Assembly: GCA_011390085.1 (NCBI GenBank)
Contig: JAABTB010000132.1
Span: 1-6,607 of the forward strand
Source: Desulfobacula sp.
Lineage (GTDB): Bacteria; Desulfobacterota; Desulfobacteria; Desulfobacterales; Desulfobacteraceae
Direction of reading: 5' to 3'
DNA: 6,607 nucleotides
Below, in pieces: positions 1 to 6,607 of the stretch; the first letter of the stretch is position 1; each line of letters opens with the position of its first letter. Both the position numbers and the translations under genes were made by a program. Under the pieces are notes generated by a model, which searched no databases, was not told the origin of the DNA, and was given only the letters and a program-made list of their open reading frames with translations.

Positions 1-1062
<1,062 letters not shown>

Positions 1063-1077
1063 AATGAACTCCTATCC

Positions 1078-1563
1078 TTAAAGGATTTTTTGTTTTGCCG
1101 CTTCAAACTCTTCCGTGGTGATCAGGTTTTTTTCAAGAAGGGTCGTCAGTTTCAGTATTTTTTGCTCTGTTGAATCGGAAATGGGTTCATCGATCAGTCC
1201 GGCCGGAGAGATAACCGGCTTTTGCTCGAGGCGCGTCTGCCCTTTTTCCCTGGGCGAGATCTTGAACGACGCGAGTCCGCCAAGGAGTTTAACGTCAATG
1301 GTTCTATCTTCAAGCCCGGGCATTGAAAAAAAACGGCTGATATCTGAAGAGCTTCTGCTTAACCGCCGGTAGTACAAAAAGGCTCCGGCAAGGACGGCGA
1401 GGCCGATAAATCCCATGATCCAGGGAAGATAGTGATATACGCCCTTGAACAGCACCACGGCAACCCCGGCCCCGGCAAGGAGCAACAGATGCAGCAGCAA
1501 AATGGCGTATGCCGTGAAGATGCTTTTGACGAGCCCGTCTTTATCGTTTTTTATAAAACTCAT
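1078..1563 (-). CDS. Two-TM membrane protein with C-terminal SHOCT motif
   Basis: This is a hypothetical inner-membrane protein of 161 residues. Two hydrophobic helices are clear, at about 16-39 (ILLLHLLLLAGAGVAVVLF region) and about 44-66 (LPWIMGFIGLAVLAGAFLYY), followed by a basic turn (RRLSR). The middle (about 70-130) is polar, with one probable beta-rich stretch around VKLLGGLASFKI. The last 28 residues (about 134-161) resemble the SHOCT domain: a leucine-spaced helix, then LITTEEFEAAKQKIL, matching the usual L-I-T-x-E-E-F-x-x-K-x-x-L pattern with Asn in place of the usual Gly before LIT. SHOCT is a short oligomerisation-type tail of unclear role, found on many unrelated proteins. The ATG overlaps the TGA of the DUF1992 gene (ATGA) and no Shine-Dalgarno is visible, so translation probably depends on coupling. 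No specific function can be given; its place before ddl hints at the envelope. Confidence 0.82.
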   Translation of the reverse strand: MSFIKNDKDGLVKSIFTAYAILLLHLLLLAGAGVAVVLFKGVYHYLPWIMGFIGLAVLAGAFLYYRRLSRSSSDISRFFSMPGLEDRTIDVKLLGGLASFKISPREKGQTRLEQKPVISPAGLIDEPISDSTEQKILKLTTLLEKNLITTEEFEAAKQKIL

Positions 1564-1931
1564 GACAATTTTTGAATAATGTTTTCCCTGTATTCTTCAG
1601 AGAAGAGGGTTGAACAGCAACTCTCTCCCCTCAAGGTATTGAGTTTTGTAACAAGGTAATTGAGTTTTTTCTGGATTTTAATTCGCTCGGGAGAATCGAT
1701 TTGTGCTGCTTGAAGCAGGTCTTCTGTTTGCCGGATGTTTTTTCTCAGTTCCACTTCCGGAGGAAGGAATCCGGAGTTTTTCAATATCTTATGGGCCAGC
1801 CGGAATTCCTCCGGCACATTCTGATCCTCGAATTTCAAGGGTTTATGGGTTCCCTCAAGGTTATCAAACTCGCCTTCCTGCTGGGCTTTTTTTATTCGCT
1901 CTTCAACAATTTTTTCAAATCCTGGTATCAT
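1560..1931 (-). CDS. DUF1992 / DnaJC28-like conserved domain protein
   Basis: This small soluble protein (123 residues) belongs to the DUF1992 family, the conserved domain also found in the eukaryotic DnaJ homologue DNAJC28. Visible signatures are EERIKKAQQEGEFDNLEG (10-27), HKPL (29-32) and AHKILKNSGFLPPEVELRK (46-64); in the family the usual forms are GEFDNLPGxGKPL and AYRILKNAGFLPPE. The second half (about 62-100) is charged and helical, and a YRENIIQKL tail ends the protein. There is no J domain, signal peptide or membrane segment. Its biochemical function is unknown; a chaperone-related role is only an extrapolation from the eukaryotic name. It is the first gene of the operon. The ATG at 1931 has AAAGG 9 nt upstream (1941-1945), and a stronger AGGAG (1947-1951) sits at a long 15-nt spacing. 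The start agrees with the family N-terminus. A Cys pair (105-106) is present without a recognisable metal motif. Confidence 0.87.
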   Translation of the reverse strand: MIPGFEKIVEERIKKAQQEGEFDNLEGTHKPLKFEDQNVPEEFRLAHKILKNSGFLPPEVELRKNIRQTEDLLQAAQIDSPERIKIQKKLNYLVTKLNTLRGESCCSTLFSEEYRENIIQKLS

Positions 1932-1970
1932 GAAATTAAACCTTTACTCCTGATGAAAATAATTGAACTC

Positions 1971-2002
1971 AAATAGGGCCTTCGTTTTTAAAGGCCCAAT
2001 TT
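1971..2002. repeat. Inverted repeat / hairpin in the divergent control region
   Basis: GGGCCTT (1976-1982) and AAGGCCC (1991-1997) form a perfect 7-bp inverted repeat around an 8-nt loop. Beyond a single A/A mismatch the pairing continues for four more A-T pairs (AAAT at 1971-1974 with ATTT at 1999-2002). It lies between divergently transcribed genes, so it cannot be a simple end-of-gene terminator for either. It overlaps the predicted -10 box and start point of the minus-strand promoter, which would suit an operator or a start-site structure. Chance or a remnant terminator are also possible. Confidence 0.5.
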
Positions 2003-2027
2003 TATTAAACCCTCGGGTGATTTGCAA
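1999..2027 (-). promoter_or_regulatory. Candidate sigma70 promoter for the DUF1992-SHOCT-ddl-purD operon
   Basis: Read on the minus strand, TTGCAA (2027-2022, 4 of 6 to the -35 consensus) is followed by a 17-nt spacer and TAAAAT (2004-1999, 5 of 6 to the -10 consensus). Transcription would start near 1992, about 60 nt before the DUF1992 start codon. It is the best-spaced pair I can find upstream of that gene. The assignment is consensus matching by eye only. Confidence 0.4.
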
Positions 2028-2038
2028 GGGATATTTTC

Positions 2039-2067
2039 TTGACACCCATCAGGCAATACTGTATCAA
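2039..2067 (+). promoter_or_regulatory. Candidate sigma70 promoter for the EF-G gene
   Basis: A perfect TTGACA -35 box (2039-2044) is followed by a 17-nt spacer and TATCAA (2062-2067, 4 of 6 to TATAAT). Transcription would start near 2074, leaving a leader of about 84 nt. The -35 box lies only 11 nt from the -35 of the opposing minus-strand candidate, so the two promoters are back to back. A second AT-rich -10-like box, TATAAA at 2137-2142, could give a transcript with only about 9 nt of leader, but it has a poor -35. Confidence 0.5.
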
Positions 2068-2157
2068 ATATCATTTTTAATTTAAGACTTGGTTCAAGAC
2101 GCGGCATTGAGTTTCCAACCCGGAATACAGGGACCATATAAATAGTTTGATTGTGAC

Positions 2158-4188
2158 ATGACGAATAAAAAAAATATCAGCCATTACAGAAATATCGGGA
2201 TCATGGCCCACATTGATGCGGGCAAGACAACGGTGACGGAGAGAATCCTCTATTACACGGGGAAATCCTATAAAATGGGGGAAGTTCACGATGGAGAAGC
2301 CGTCATGGACTGGATGCAGGATGAGCAGGAGAGAGGGATTACCATTTCCTCGGCCGTGACCACCTGTGAATGGAACCAGTCCGTGATCCAGATCATTGAT
2401 ACGCCGGGCCATGTGGATTTTACGGTGGAGGTGGAAAGGGCCTTGCGGGTTCTGGATGGAGCCATCGGTGTTTTCTGCGCCGTGGGCGGGGTTGAGCCCC
2501 AGTCGGAAACCGTGTGGCGCCAGGCCGATAAATATGCAGTCCCGAGGATGGCCTTTATTAATAAAATGGACCGGACCGGGGCGGATTTTCTAGGTGCCGT
2601 TGATTCCATGCGAAAGAAGCTCAGGGCCAATCCGGTCATTCTCCAGCTTCCCATGGGGGCGGAGGACGGTTTTAAAGGCGTCATTGATCTTGTCGACATG
2701 AAACAGATCACCTGGGATGATGAAACCAAGGGAGCCCGTTTTTCCAAGGAGGATATCAACCCTGAGTTTAAGGAAAAAGCCCTGGAATACAGGGACAAAC
2801 TTCTTGAGGCCGTATCCGAAGTCGATGATGAGATCATGGAAAAATACCTGTCGGAGCAGGAGATTGGAAGAGACGAGCTGAACAGGGCCATCCGGACGGC
2901 CACGATTTCCAGGCGGATTGTGCCGGTATTCTGCGGCAGCGCCCTGAAAAATAAGGGGATCCAGACTCTGCTGGACGGGATTGAACTCTATCTGCCAAGC
3001 CCCCTGGATATTCCTCCGATCAAAGGGATTCACCCGGAAACCAATGCGGAAATAGAATTCCCGCCCAAAAAAAACGGGCCCCTGGCTGCATTGATTTTCA
3101 AGGTGTCCATCATTGAGGGTAGAAAATTGTCTTTTGCAAGGATTTATTCGGGTAAGATTGAAACCGGCTCGGAAGTGTATAATCCCTTGCTCAAAAAAAC
3201 CGAGAAACTGTCCCGGATTCTCCAAATGCATGCCAATAAAAGGGAGCGTCTCAAAGAAGCATCGGCTGGGGAAATCATCGGTATCGTCGGGCTCAAGGAT
3301 TCCGGCACCGGGGACACCCTGTGTTCAGCGGAAAATCCGGTTTGTCTGGAGAAAATGGAATATGAAGACCCGGTCATTTCCATTGCCGTGGAGCCGAAAA
3401 CCCATTCGGATCAGGAAAAACTGGATGAGGTCCTTGAGAAATTCACCATGGAGGACCCGACCCTGAAAGTGAGCAAGGATGAAGAAACCGGCCAGACCCT
3501 CTTGTCCGGCATGGGCGAACTTCACCTTGAAATCATTATTTCCAGGATGCAGAAAGAATTTAATACCAATGTCAATGTGGGGCACCCCCAGGTAGTCTAC
3601 CGGGAGGTGATCAACACCAGGACCAGGGGCAGCGCCGTTTTTGAAAAAGAGATCAGCGGCAAAACCCATTTTGCAAGGGTGAGCCTCATGCTGGAACCCT
3701 TGGCCCGCGGTGAGGGGATCTCCTTTACCTCAAAGGCAGGAAACGATCAGATCCCTGAGCAGTATAGGCCGGCCATTGAAAAAGGCATCCGGGAGAGCCT
3801 TGAGGGAGGATATCTCAAGGGATATCCTTTGGTGGATATGGCCATTGTCCTTGACGGCGGCGCTTTTGATGAACGGAGTTCCGAGCTGGCCTTTTCCGTC
3901 TGTGCCTCCATGGCATGTAAAAACGCCCTGGGAAATGCGTCCATCAGCCTTCTGGAACCCATTATGGAAGTTGAGATATTTGTGCCGGACGCCTTTATGG
4001 GAGATGCCATTGCAGATCTCAATGCCAGGGGTGGGAAGATTGAATCCATTGATTCAAAATCAGGTCTCCAGATATTAAAGGCCGTGGTTCCCTTGTCAAA
4101 GATGTTTGGATATTCCACGGCTATAAGGTCTGCCAGCCAGGGGAGGGGAACCTTCTCCATGCATTTTTCCAGGTTTGACAAGGTATAG
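2158..4188 (+). CDS. fusA: EF-G family translational GTPase, probable paralogue
   Basis: EF-G drives mRNA-tRNA translocation, and some paralogues act in ribosome recycling. All GTPase motifs are intact: AHIDAGKT (17-24, G1), RGITI (59-63, switch I), DTPGH (81-85, with the catalytic-type His85), NKMD (135-138) and GSALKNKG (260-267). Domain II is about 305-400, III about 405-480 (with [17 protein letters not shown]), IV about 480-605, V about 606-676. At 676 residues it is shorter than the usual 690-704; it stops at RFDKV and so lacks the C-terminal helix of canonical EF-G. The domain IV tip differs: GRGQYGHV is replaced by GKTHFARV (501-508), and the position of E. coli His583 is Phe570 ([10 protein letters not shown]). 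The N-terminus aligns with EF-G from YRNIGI onward, supporting this ATG, although no Shine-Dalgarno is visible. No rpsL, rpsG or tuf neighbours are present, so this is likely a second EF-G. A Tet(M)-type protein is less likely. Confidence 0.93.
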   Translation: MTNKKNISHYRNIGIMAHIDAGKTTVTERILYYTGKSYKMGEVHDGEAVMDWMQDEQERGITISSAVTTCEWNQSVIQIIDTPGHVDFTVEVERALRVLDGAIGVFCAVGGVEPQSETVWRQADKYAVPRMAFINKMDRTGADFLGAVDSMRKKLRANPVILQLPMGAEDGFKGVIDLVDMKQITWDDETKGARFSKEDINPEFKEKALEYRDKLLEAVSEVDDEIMEKYLSEQEIGRDELNRAIRTATISRRIVPVFCGSALKNKGIQTLLDGIELYLPSPLDIPPIKGIHPETNAEIEFPPKKNGPLAALIFKVSIIEGRKLSFARIYSGKIETGSEVYNPLLKKTEKLSRILQMHANKRERLKEASAGEIIGIVGLKDSGTGDTLCSAENPVCLEKMEYEDPVISIAVEPKTHSDQEKLDEVLEKFTMEDPTLKVSKDEETGQTLLSGMGELHLEIIISRMQKEFNTNVNVGHPQVVYREVINTRTRGSAVFEKEISGKTHFARVSLMLEPLARGEGISFTSKAGNDQIPEQYRPAIEKGIRESLEGGYLKGYPLVDMAIVLDGGAFDERSSELAFSVCASMACKNALGNASISLLEPIMEVEIFVPDAFMGDAIADLNARGGKIESIDSKSGLQILKAVVPLSKMFGYSTAIRSASQGRGTFSMHFSRFDKV

Positions 4189-4191
4189 GGC

Positions 4192-5643
4192 TTAGATTTT
4201 TTTCCGGGAATTTCTTTCTTTTCTTTCCTGTTCCGCCCGTTCTTCCTGGTCTTCTTTTTCCAGCTTTGTCAAAAGCTCCTTGGCATGATTGAATTTATCC
4301 GTATCGCTTAAGGTTTCCAGGGCTTTGGTTAAATGAACCATGGCGGTTTTGATGTTTCCGGTTTCAAAATAAAAGAGTCCCAGATAATAATGGGAAAGAT
4401 CCGGCTTCTTCCGGATGGACATGATATTGGCAAGATTGTAATAGGCTGTGGGGTATGCCGGCGCAACCTCTTCGATGACGGAATTGAAAAGTGGTTCAGC
4501 CCGGTCGATATCTTTCAGGTCAAGATAGGCGCTTGCCTGTTGAAATCGGGCCATCACCCCTAAAACAGGTTCCGACTCAACGGCCTTCAAGACATCCAGG
4601 GCTTTTTGGGCCTCCCCGTTTTCCTGGTAAATTCTTCCCAGCTCAAGAAGGATCATGGGATCAAACACATTGATAGCGAGTGCTTTTTTCAGGTGGGACA
4701 GGGCCTCCTCCTTCATGAATTTTCGTTCATATAAAAGTCCCATGCCATAGTGAAGGGCGGCATTGTCAGGGTCTTTTTCCAGGAGGCGGGTTAATTCGGT
4801 CCGGGTGGGTTCCACTGCCCCATAAAGTCCTATAAGCCTGTATTTCACCATTTCAAACCGGAAATCTTCTTTGCAGGAGGGTTTGTTTTTGGGCGGGTCA
4901 TATCCCGACAAAATGGTTTCCACATGGGCGATACGGCTGCCGGTGCCCGGATGGGTTTTAACATAGTCAGGGATATTTTCCATACCCCGGTAATCCGAGG
5001 CCTTTATTTTCATCAAACCGGCCAATAACCCTTCAGGTGTAAAACAGCTTTCCTTTAAAAACATGATGCCTTTTTCATCGGCCTCGGTTTCATTTTCCCG
5101 TGTAAAGGCCAGCATGGCGGTTTGTCCTAAGGCCAGGGATCCCTTGACCAACGTTCCGGCAGCATGGCCGTCGGATTTGGTGCCGACGAGTATCCCTGCC
5201 AGCATGCCGGCCAGGCTTCCGATACTGATATATTTTGAGCGGTCAATGGATTCGGACACATGACGGCTGGCGGCATGGGCGATTTCATGGCCGATGATCC
5301 CGGCGAGTTCATCAATGGAATCCAGGGAGGTGATCAGCCCCCGGTAGGCAAAAATGTTTGCACCGGGTGAGGCAAAGGCGTTAAACACATCGTCATTCAC
5401 AATATAAAAGGAATAGTCAAAAGCCTGGGGGGGCAGAAAGGAAAGCAGATGGCGGCCCACCGCATTGACCATATGGTTAGCAATGGGGTCGTGCAAGAGC
5501 ATTCGGCTCTTGTTGACCTGTTCTATAAATTTTTTTCCCAGCTCTTTTTCATCGGGAATGGATATGGCAAGGCAGGTGTTCGAAAAAAAAGAAATGAAGA
5601 GGAAGATTGCCGTTAAAATACTGAGGATTTTATGAGGTTTCAT
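4192..5643 (-). CDS. bepA: BepA-type periplasmic M48 metalloprotease with TPR repeats
   Basis: This is a zinc metalloprotease of the BepA (YfgC) group, which in E. coli degrades or assists stalled outer-membrane proteins such as LptD at the BAM complex. The 483 residues match BepA (487). A signal peptide spans about 1-26 (basic MKPHK, hydrophobic core, cleavage after CLA); there is no lipobox. The M48 domain (about 30-248) holds HEIAH (119-123), the third zinc ligand motif E185-x-x-x-D189, and THPGTGSRIAH with His231 at the place of the BepA regulatory histidine. A hydrophobic stretch (about 139-155) follows the active-site helix. TPR-like helix pairs run from about 292 to 445 and the tail (about 455-483) is a charged Glu/Lys/Arg helix. 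The ATG lies 6 nt after the DUF3334 stop, with no clear ribosome binding site, suggesting coupling. Its stop is 3 nt from the EF-G stop on the other strand. The family is secure; true BepA orthology is inferred. Confidence 0.9.
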   Translation of the reverse strand: MKPHKILSILTAIFLFISFFSNTCLAISIPDEKELGKKFIEQVNKSRMLLHDPIANHMVNAVGRHLLSFLPPQAFDYSFYIVNDDVFNAFASPGANIFAYRGLITSLDSIDELAGIIGHEIAHAASRHVSESIDRSKYISIGSLAGMLAGILVGTKSDGHAAGTLVKGSLALGQTAMLAFTRENETEADEKGIMFLKESCFTPEGLLAGLMKIKASDYRGMENIPDYVKTHPGTGSRIAHVETILSGYDPPKNKPSCKEDFRFEMVKYRLIGLYGAVEPTRTELTRLLEKDPDNAALHYGMGLLYERKFMKEEALSHLKKALAINVFDPMILLELGRIYQENGEAQKALDVLKAVESEPVLGVMARFQQASAYLDLKDIDRAEPLFNSVIEEVAPAYPTAYYNLANIMSIRKKPDLSHYYLGLFYFETGNIKTAMVHLTKALETLSDTDKFNHAKELLTKLEKEDQEERAEQERKERNSRKKI

Positions 5644-5649
5644 AGGACA

Positions 5650-6195
5650 TCAACTGAGGATAAATTCAGTATGTTCCATTGCGATTTCAATCCGGAAGCT
5701 GTAATTACCAATTTTAAAGGACAACCGCCGGTTTTCCCGATAGTCGGAATCAATGACCAGGGTGATGGAACTGTTCAGGGTCAAGGCTTTGGGTTGCCCG
5801 AAAACCGCATTGAGCTTGAATTTTTCCTCAATCTCTTTGACGGTTCTGCCCATGATCTGGTTGGTGATTTCTCCAATGGTATCCGAGACTTCGGGAGAAG
5901 CCACGGTGGAGGCAAGTTCTTCCTTGGGCATGGCCATGTTTTTCATATAGGATGTATAGATTTCAAAAGCGGCATCGGCGGAAAAATTGATCACCACCAG
6001 GCCGTTATAATCCCCATTGAATTGAACAAAACAGGTTAGATCCGGTTTCATGGAAATCTTGGGGGTTTTTTGAATGGTTGAAGAATAGGTGACCACCTGA
6101 TTTGTTGCAGCTTCAAGGGTTGCCTGGGCCGTTGCCAGAAAGATTTTTGAGATTTCGTCAATAGAAACAATGGGGGAGATGATGGGGTTTGGCAT
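5650..6195 (-). CDS. CheX-like DUF3334 family protein
   Basis: This 181-residue cytoplasmic protein resembles the DUF3334 family, a CheX/CheC-like fold. Family-type segments include KPDLTCFVQFNGDYNGLVVIN, SADAAFEIYTSYM and AMEHTEFI at the C-terminus. It contains the complete CheC/CheX/FliY phosphatase signature (D/S)-x3-E-x2-N-x22-P as Asp105, Glu109, Asn112 and Pro135 (within SDTIGEITNQIMG and GQPKAL). In CheC and CheX the Glu and Asn position water to dephosphorylate CheY-P, so a response-regulator phosphatase is a reasonable inference, but the partner is unknown. I place the start at the ATG at 6195: AAGGAG (6201-6206) sits 5 nt before it, whereas the in-frame GTG at 6201, two codons upstream, overlaps that site and is unlikely to be used. 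No chemotaxis genes are visible nearby. It is followed by the BepA-like gene after 6 nt, probably in one operon. No strong promoter is evident; TTGATA at 6237-6242 is a possible -35 with only a weak -10. Confidence 0.83.
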   Translation of the reverse strand: MPNPIISPIVSIDEISKIFLATAQATLEAATNQVVTYSSTIQKTPKISMKPDLTCFVQFNGDYNGLVVINFSADAAFEIYTSYMKNMAMPKEELASTVASPEVSDTIGEITNQIMGRTVKEIEEKFKLNAVFGQPKALTLNSSITLVIDSDYRENRRLSFKIGNYSFRIEIAMEHTEFILS

Positions 6196-6200
6196 ACGCA

Positions 6201-6206
6201 CTCCTT
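6201..6206 (-). promoter_or_regulatory. Ribosome binding site deciding the DUF3334 start
   Basis: AAGGAG on the minus strand lies 5 nt upstream of the ATG at 6195. The alternative GTG at 6201-6199 shares its first base with this site, so it cannot be initiated from it. The site therefore supports the shorter, 181-residue product. Confidence 0.8.
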
Positions 6207-6240
6207 AAAATATCGGATAATGGGCGACAGATCAATTATC

Positions 6241-6267
6241 AATAAAAACCTTTGAAATGTCAAAGAC
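6241..6267 (-). terminator. Probable Rho-independent terminator after the ABC permease
   Basis: On the minus strand CTTTGA (6265-6260), loop CATT and TCAAAG (6255-6250) form a 6-bp hairpin. Two G-U pairs extend it, and it is followed by GTTTTTATT (6249-6241). It begins a few nucleotides after the permease TAA at 6272. The stem is AT-rich and modest, so termination may be partial, leaving some read-through into the DUF3334-protease pair. Confidence 0.6.
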
Positions 6268-6271
6268 TTTA

Positions 6272-6607
6272 TTACCGTTCCCCCCGTTTGTAAGGTTCTC
6301 CCAGCATGGCAGGGGCGTTTAACCGTCTTGGGTCTTTGAAACTGATGAGCAGCAGGATAATAAGGGTGGCGATATAGGGCAACATGGAAAGAAAATTGGG
6401 AGATATTCCCAGGGGCTGCAACAGATATTGAACCACAAAAATAAATCCGAACAGAAAAGCCGCCCCTATGGCCCGGCCCGGATTCCACAGGGCAAAAATG
6501 GTCAGGGCGATGGCAATCCATCCCCGGCCGGCCGTCATCCCCTCTATCCAGGATTTTGAATAGGAAATGGACAGATGGGCGCCGGCCAGGGCTGAAAATC
6601 CTCCCCC
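6272..6607 (-). CDS. BMP-family (YufQ/NupQ-like) ABC transporter permease, C-terminal part
   Basis: The last 111 residues of an inner-membrane permease are visible; the gene enters from the right edge. The sequence opens with GGGFSALAGAHLSISYSKSW and continues EGMTAGRGWIAIALTIFALWNP. This is the hallmark cytoplasmic-loop region of BPD_transp_2 permeases that work with BMP-family binding lipoproteins (typical form: GAYLSLGYVGSFVEGMTAGRGFIALA). Two or three further hydrophobic segments follow (about 44-65 and 72-91), then a short polar tail ending KRGER. Systems of this type usually import nucleosides, sometimes other small solutes, using a binding protein, an ATPase and two permeases; the partners would be upstream of this gene, outside the window. 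Substrate cannot be read from this fragment. The internal ATG at 6538 is not the start, since the frame stays open to the edge with conserved residues. Confidence 0.88.
   Translation of the reverse strand, partial: GGGFSALAGAHLSISYSKSWIEGMTAGRGWIAIALTIFALWNPGRAIGAAFLFGFIFVVQYLLQPLGISPNFLSMLPYIATLIILLLISFKDPRRLNAPAMLGEPYKRGER

Noticed and set aside
1971..2002. Inverted repeat as an ordinary Rho-independent terminator
   Set aside because: Both flanking genes are transcribed away from it, and the following sequence on either strand has only a short, interrupted T run.
2286..3669. Several minus-strand open frames inside the EF-G gene
   Set aside because: They lie wholly within a confidently identified EF-G coding region and have no family features; they follow from the codon bias of the real gene.
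2158..4188. EF-G homologue as a Tet(M)/Tet(O) ribosomal protection protein
   Set aside because: The N-terminal G domain follows EF-G closely ([13 protein letters not shown] before RGITI), the length is 676 rather than about 640, and there is no mobile-element context.
4192..5643. Protease as a lipoprotein, from a Cys in the signal peptide (SNTCLA)
   Set aside because: The residues before Cys24 (SNT) do not fit the lipobox, while CLA followed by Ile fits signal peptidase I cleavage.
5632..6039. A plus-strand open frame opposite the DUF3334 gene
   Set aside because: It is a shadow of a gene with a clear family match and ribosome binding site on the other strand.
6048..6521. A 157-codon minus-strand open frame spanning the permease end, the intergenic gap and the DUF3334 start
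   Set aside because: It is out of frame with both real genes, crosses the terminator hairpin and has no family features.

Overview
This 6.6 kb window looks like an ordinary chromosomal housekeeping region of a Gram-negative bacterium. A periplasmic BepA-type protease implies an outer membrane. The mix of genes (an EF-G copy outside the str operon, a DUF3334/CheX-like protein, a BMP-type ABC permease) and the moderate GC content fit a sulfate-reducing deltaproteobacterium (Desulfobacterota, Desulfobacteraceae-like). That placement is inference from protein flavour, not from a marker gene. I see no rRNA, tRNA, CRISPR array, insertion sequence, integrase or phage gene.

Layout. On the minus strand at the left, four genes read from about 1931 down to 1: a DUF1992 (DnaJC28-like) protein, a two-TM membrane protein with a C-terminal SHOCT motif, D-alanine--D-alanine ligase (ddl), and the first 35 codons of purD. 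Two of the three junctions are ATGA start/stop overlaps and the third is a 15-nt gap holding a ribosome binding site, so this is a tight operon. From 1932 to 2157 lies a divergent control region with two back-to-back promoter candidates and a hairpin. A 676-residue EF-G family GTPase then runs on the plus strand to 4188. It meets, tail to tail with 3 nt between stop codons, a minus-strand pair: a BepA-type M48 metalloprotease with TPR repeats, and upstream of it a CheX-like DUF3334 protein only 6 nt away. A 76-nt gap with a likely intrinsic terminator separates these from the C-terminal end of a BMP-family ABC transporter permease that enters from the right edge.

How the genes work together. 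Ddl makes the D-Ala-D-Ala dipeptide for peptidoglycan and PurD catalyses the second step of purine synthesis; sharing a transcript suggests growth-linked expression rather than one pathway. The BepA-like protease would act in outer-membrane protein quality control. The DUF3334 protein carries the full CheC/CheX/FliY phosphatase signature but has no chemotaxis neighbours in view. The EF-G homologue has intact GTPase motifs but an altered domain IV tip and a short C-terminus, which points to a specialised paralogue.

I find no convincing new multi-gene system. The most noteworthy points are the unusual EF-G domain IV, the complete phosphatase motif in the DUF3334 protein coupled to a protease gene, and the uncharacterised genes leading the ddl-purD operon.
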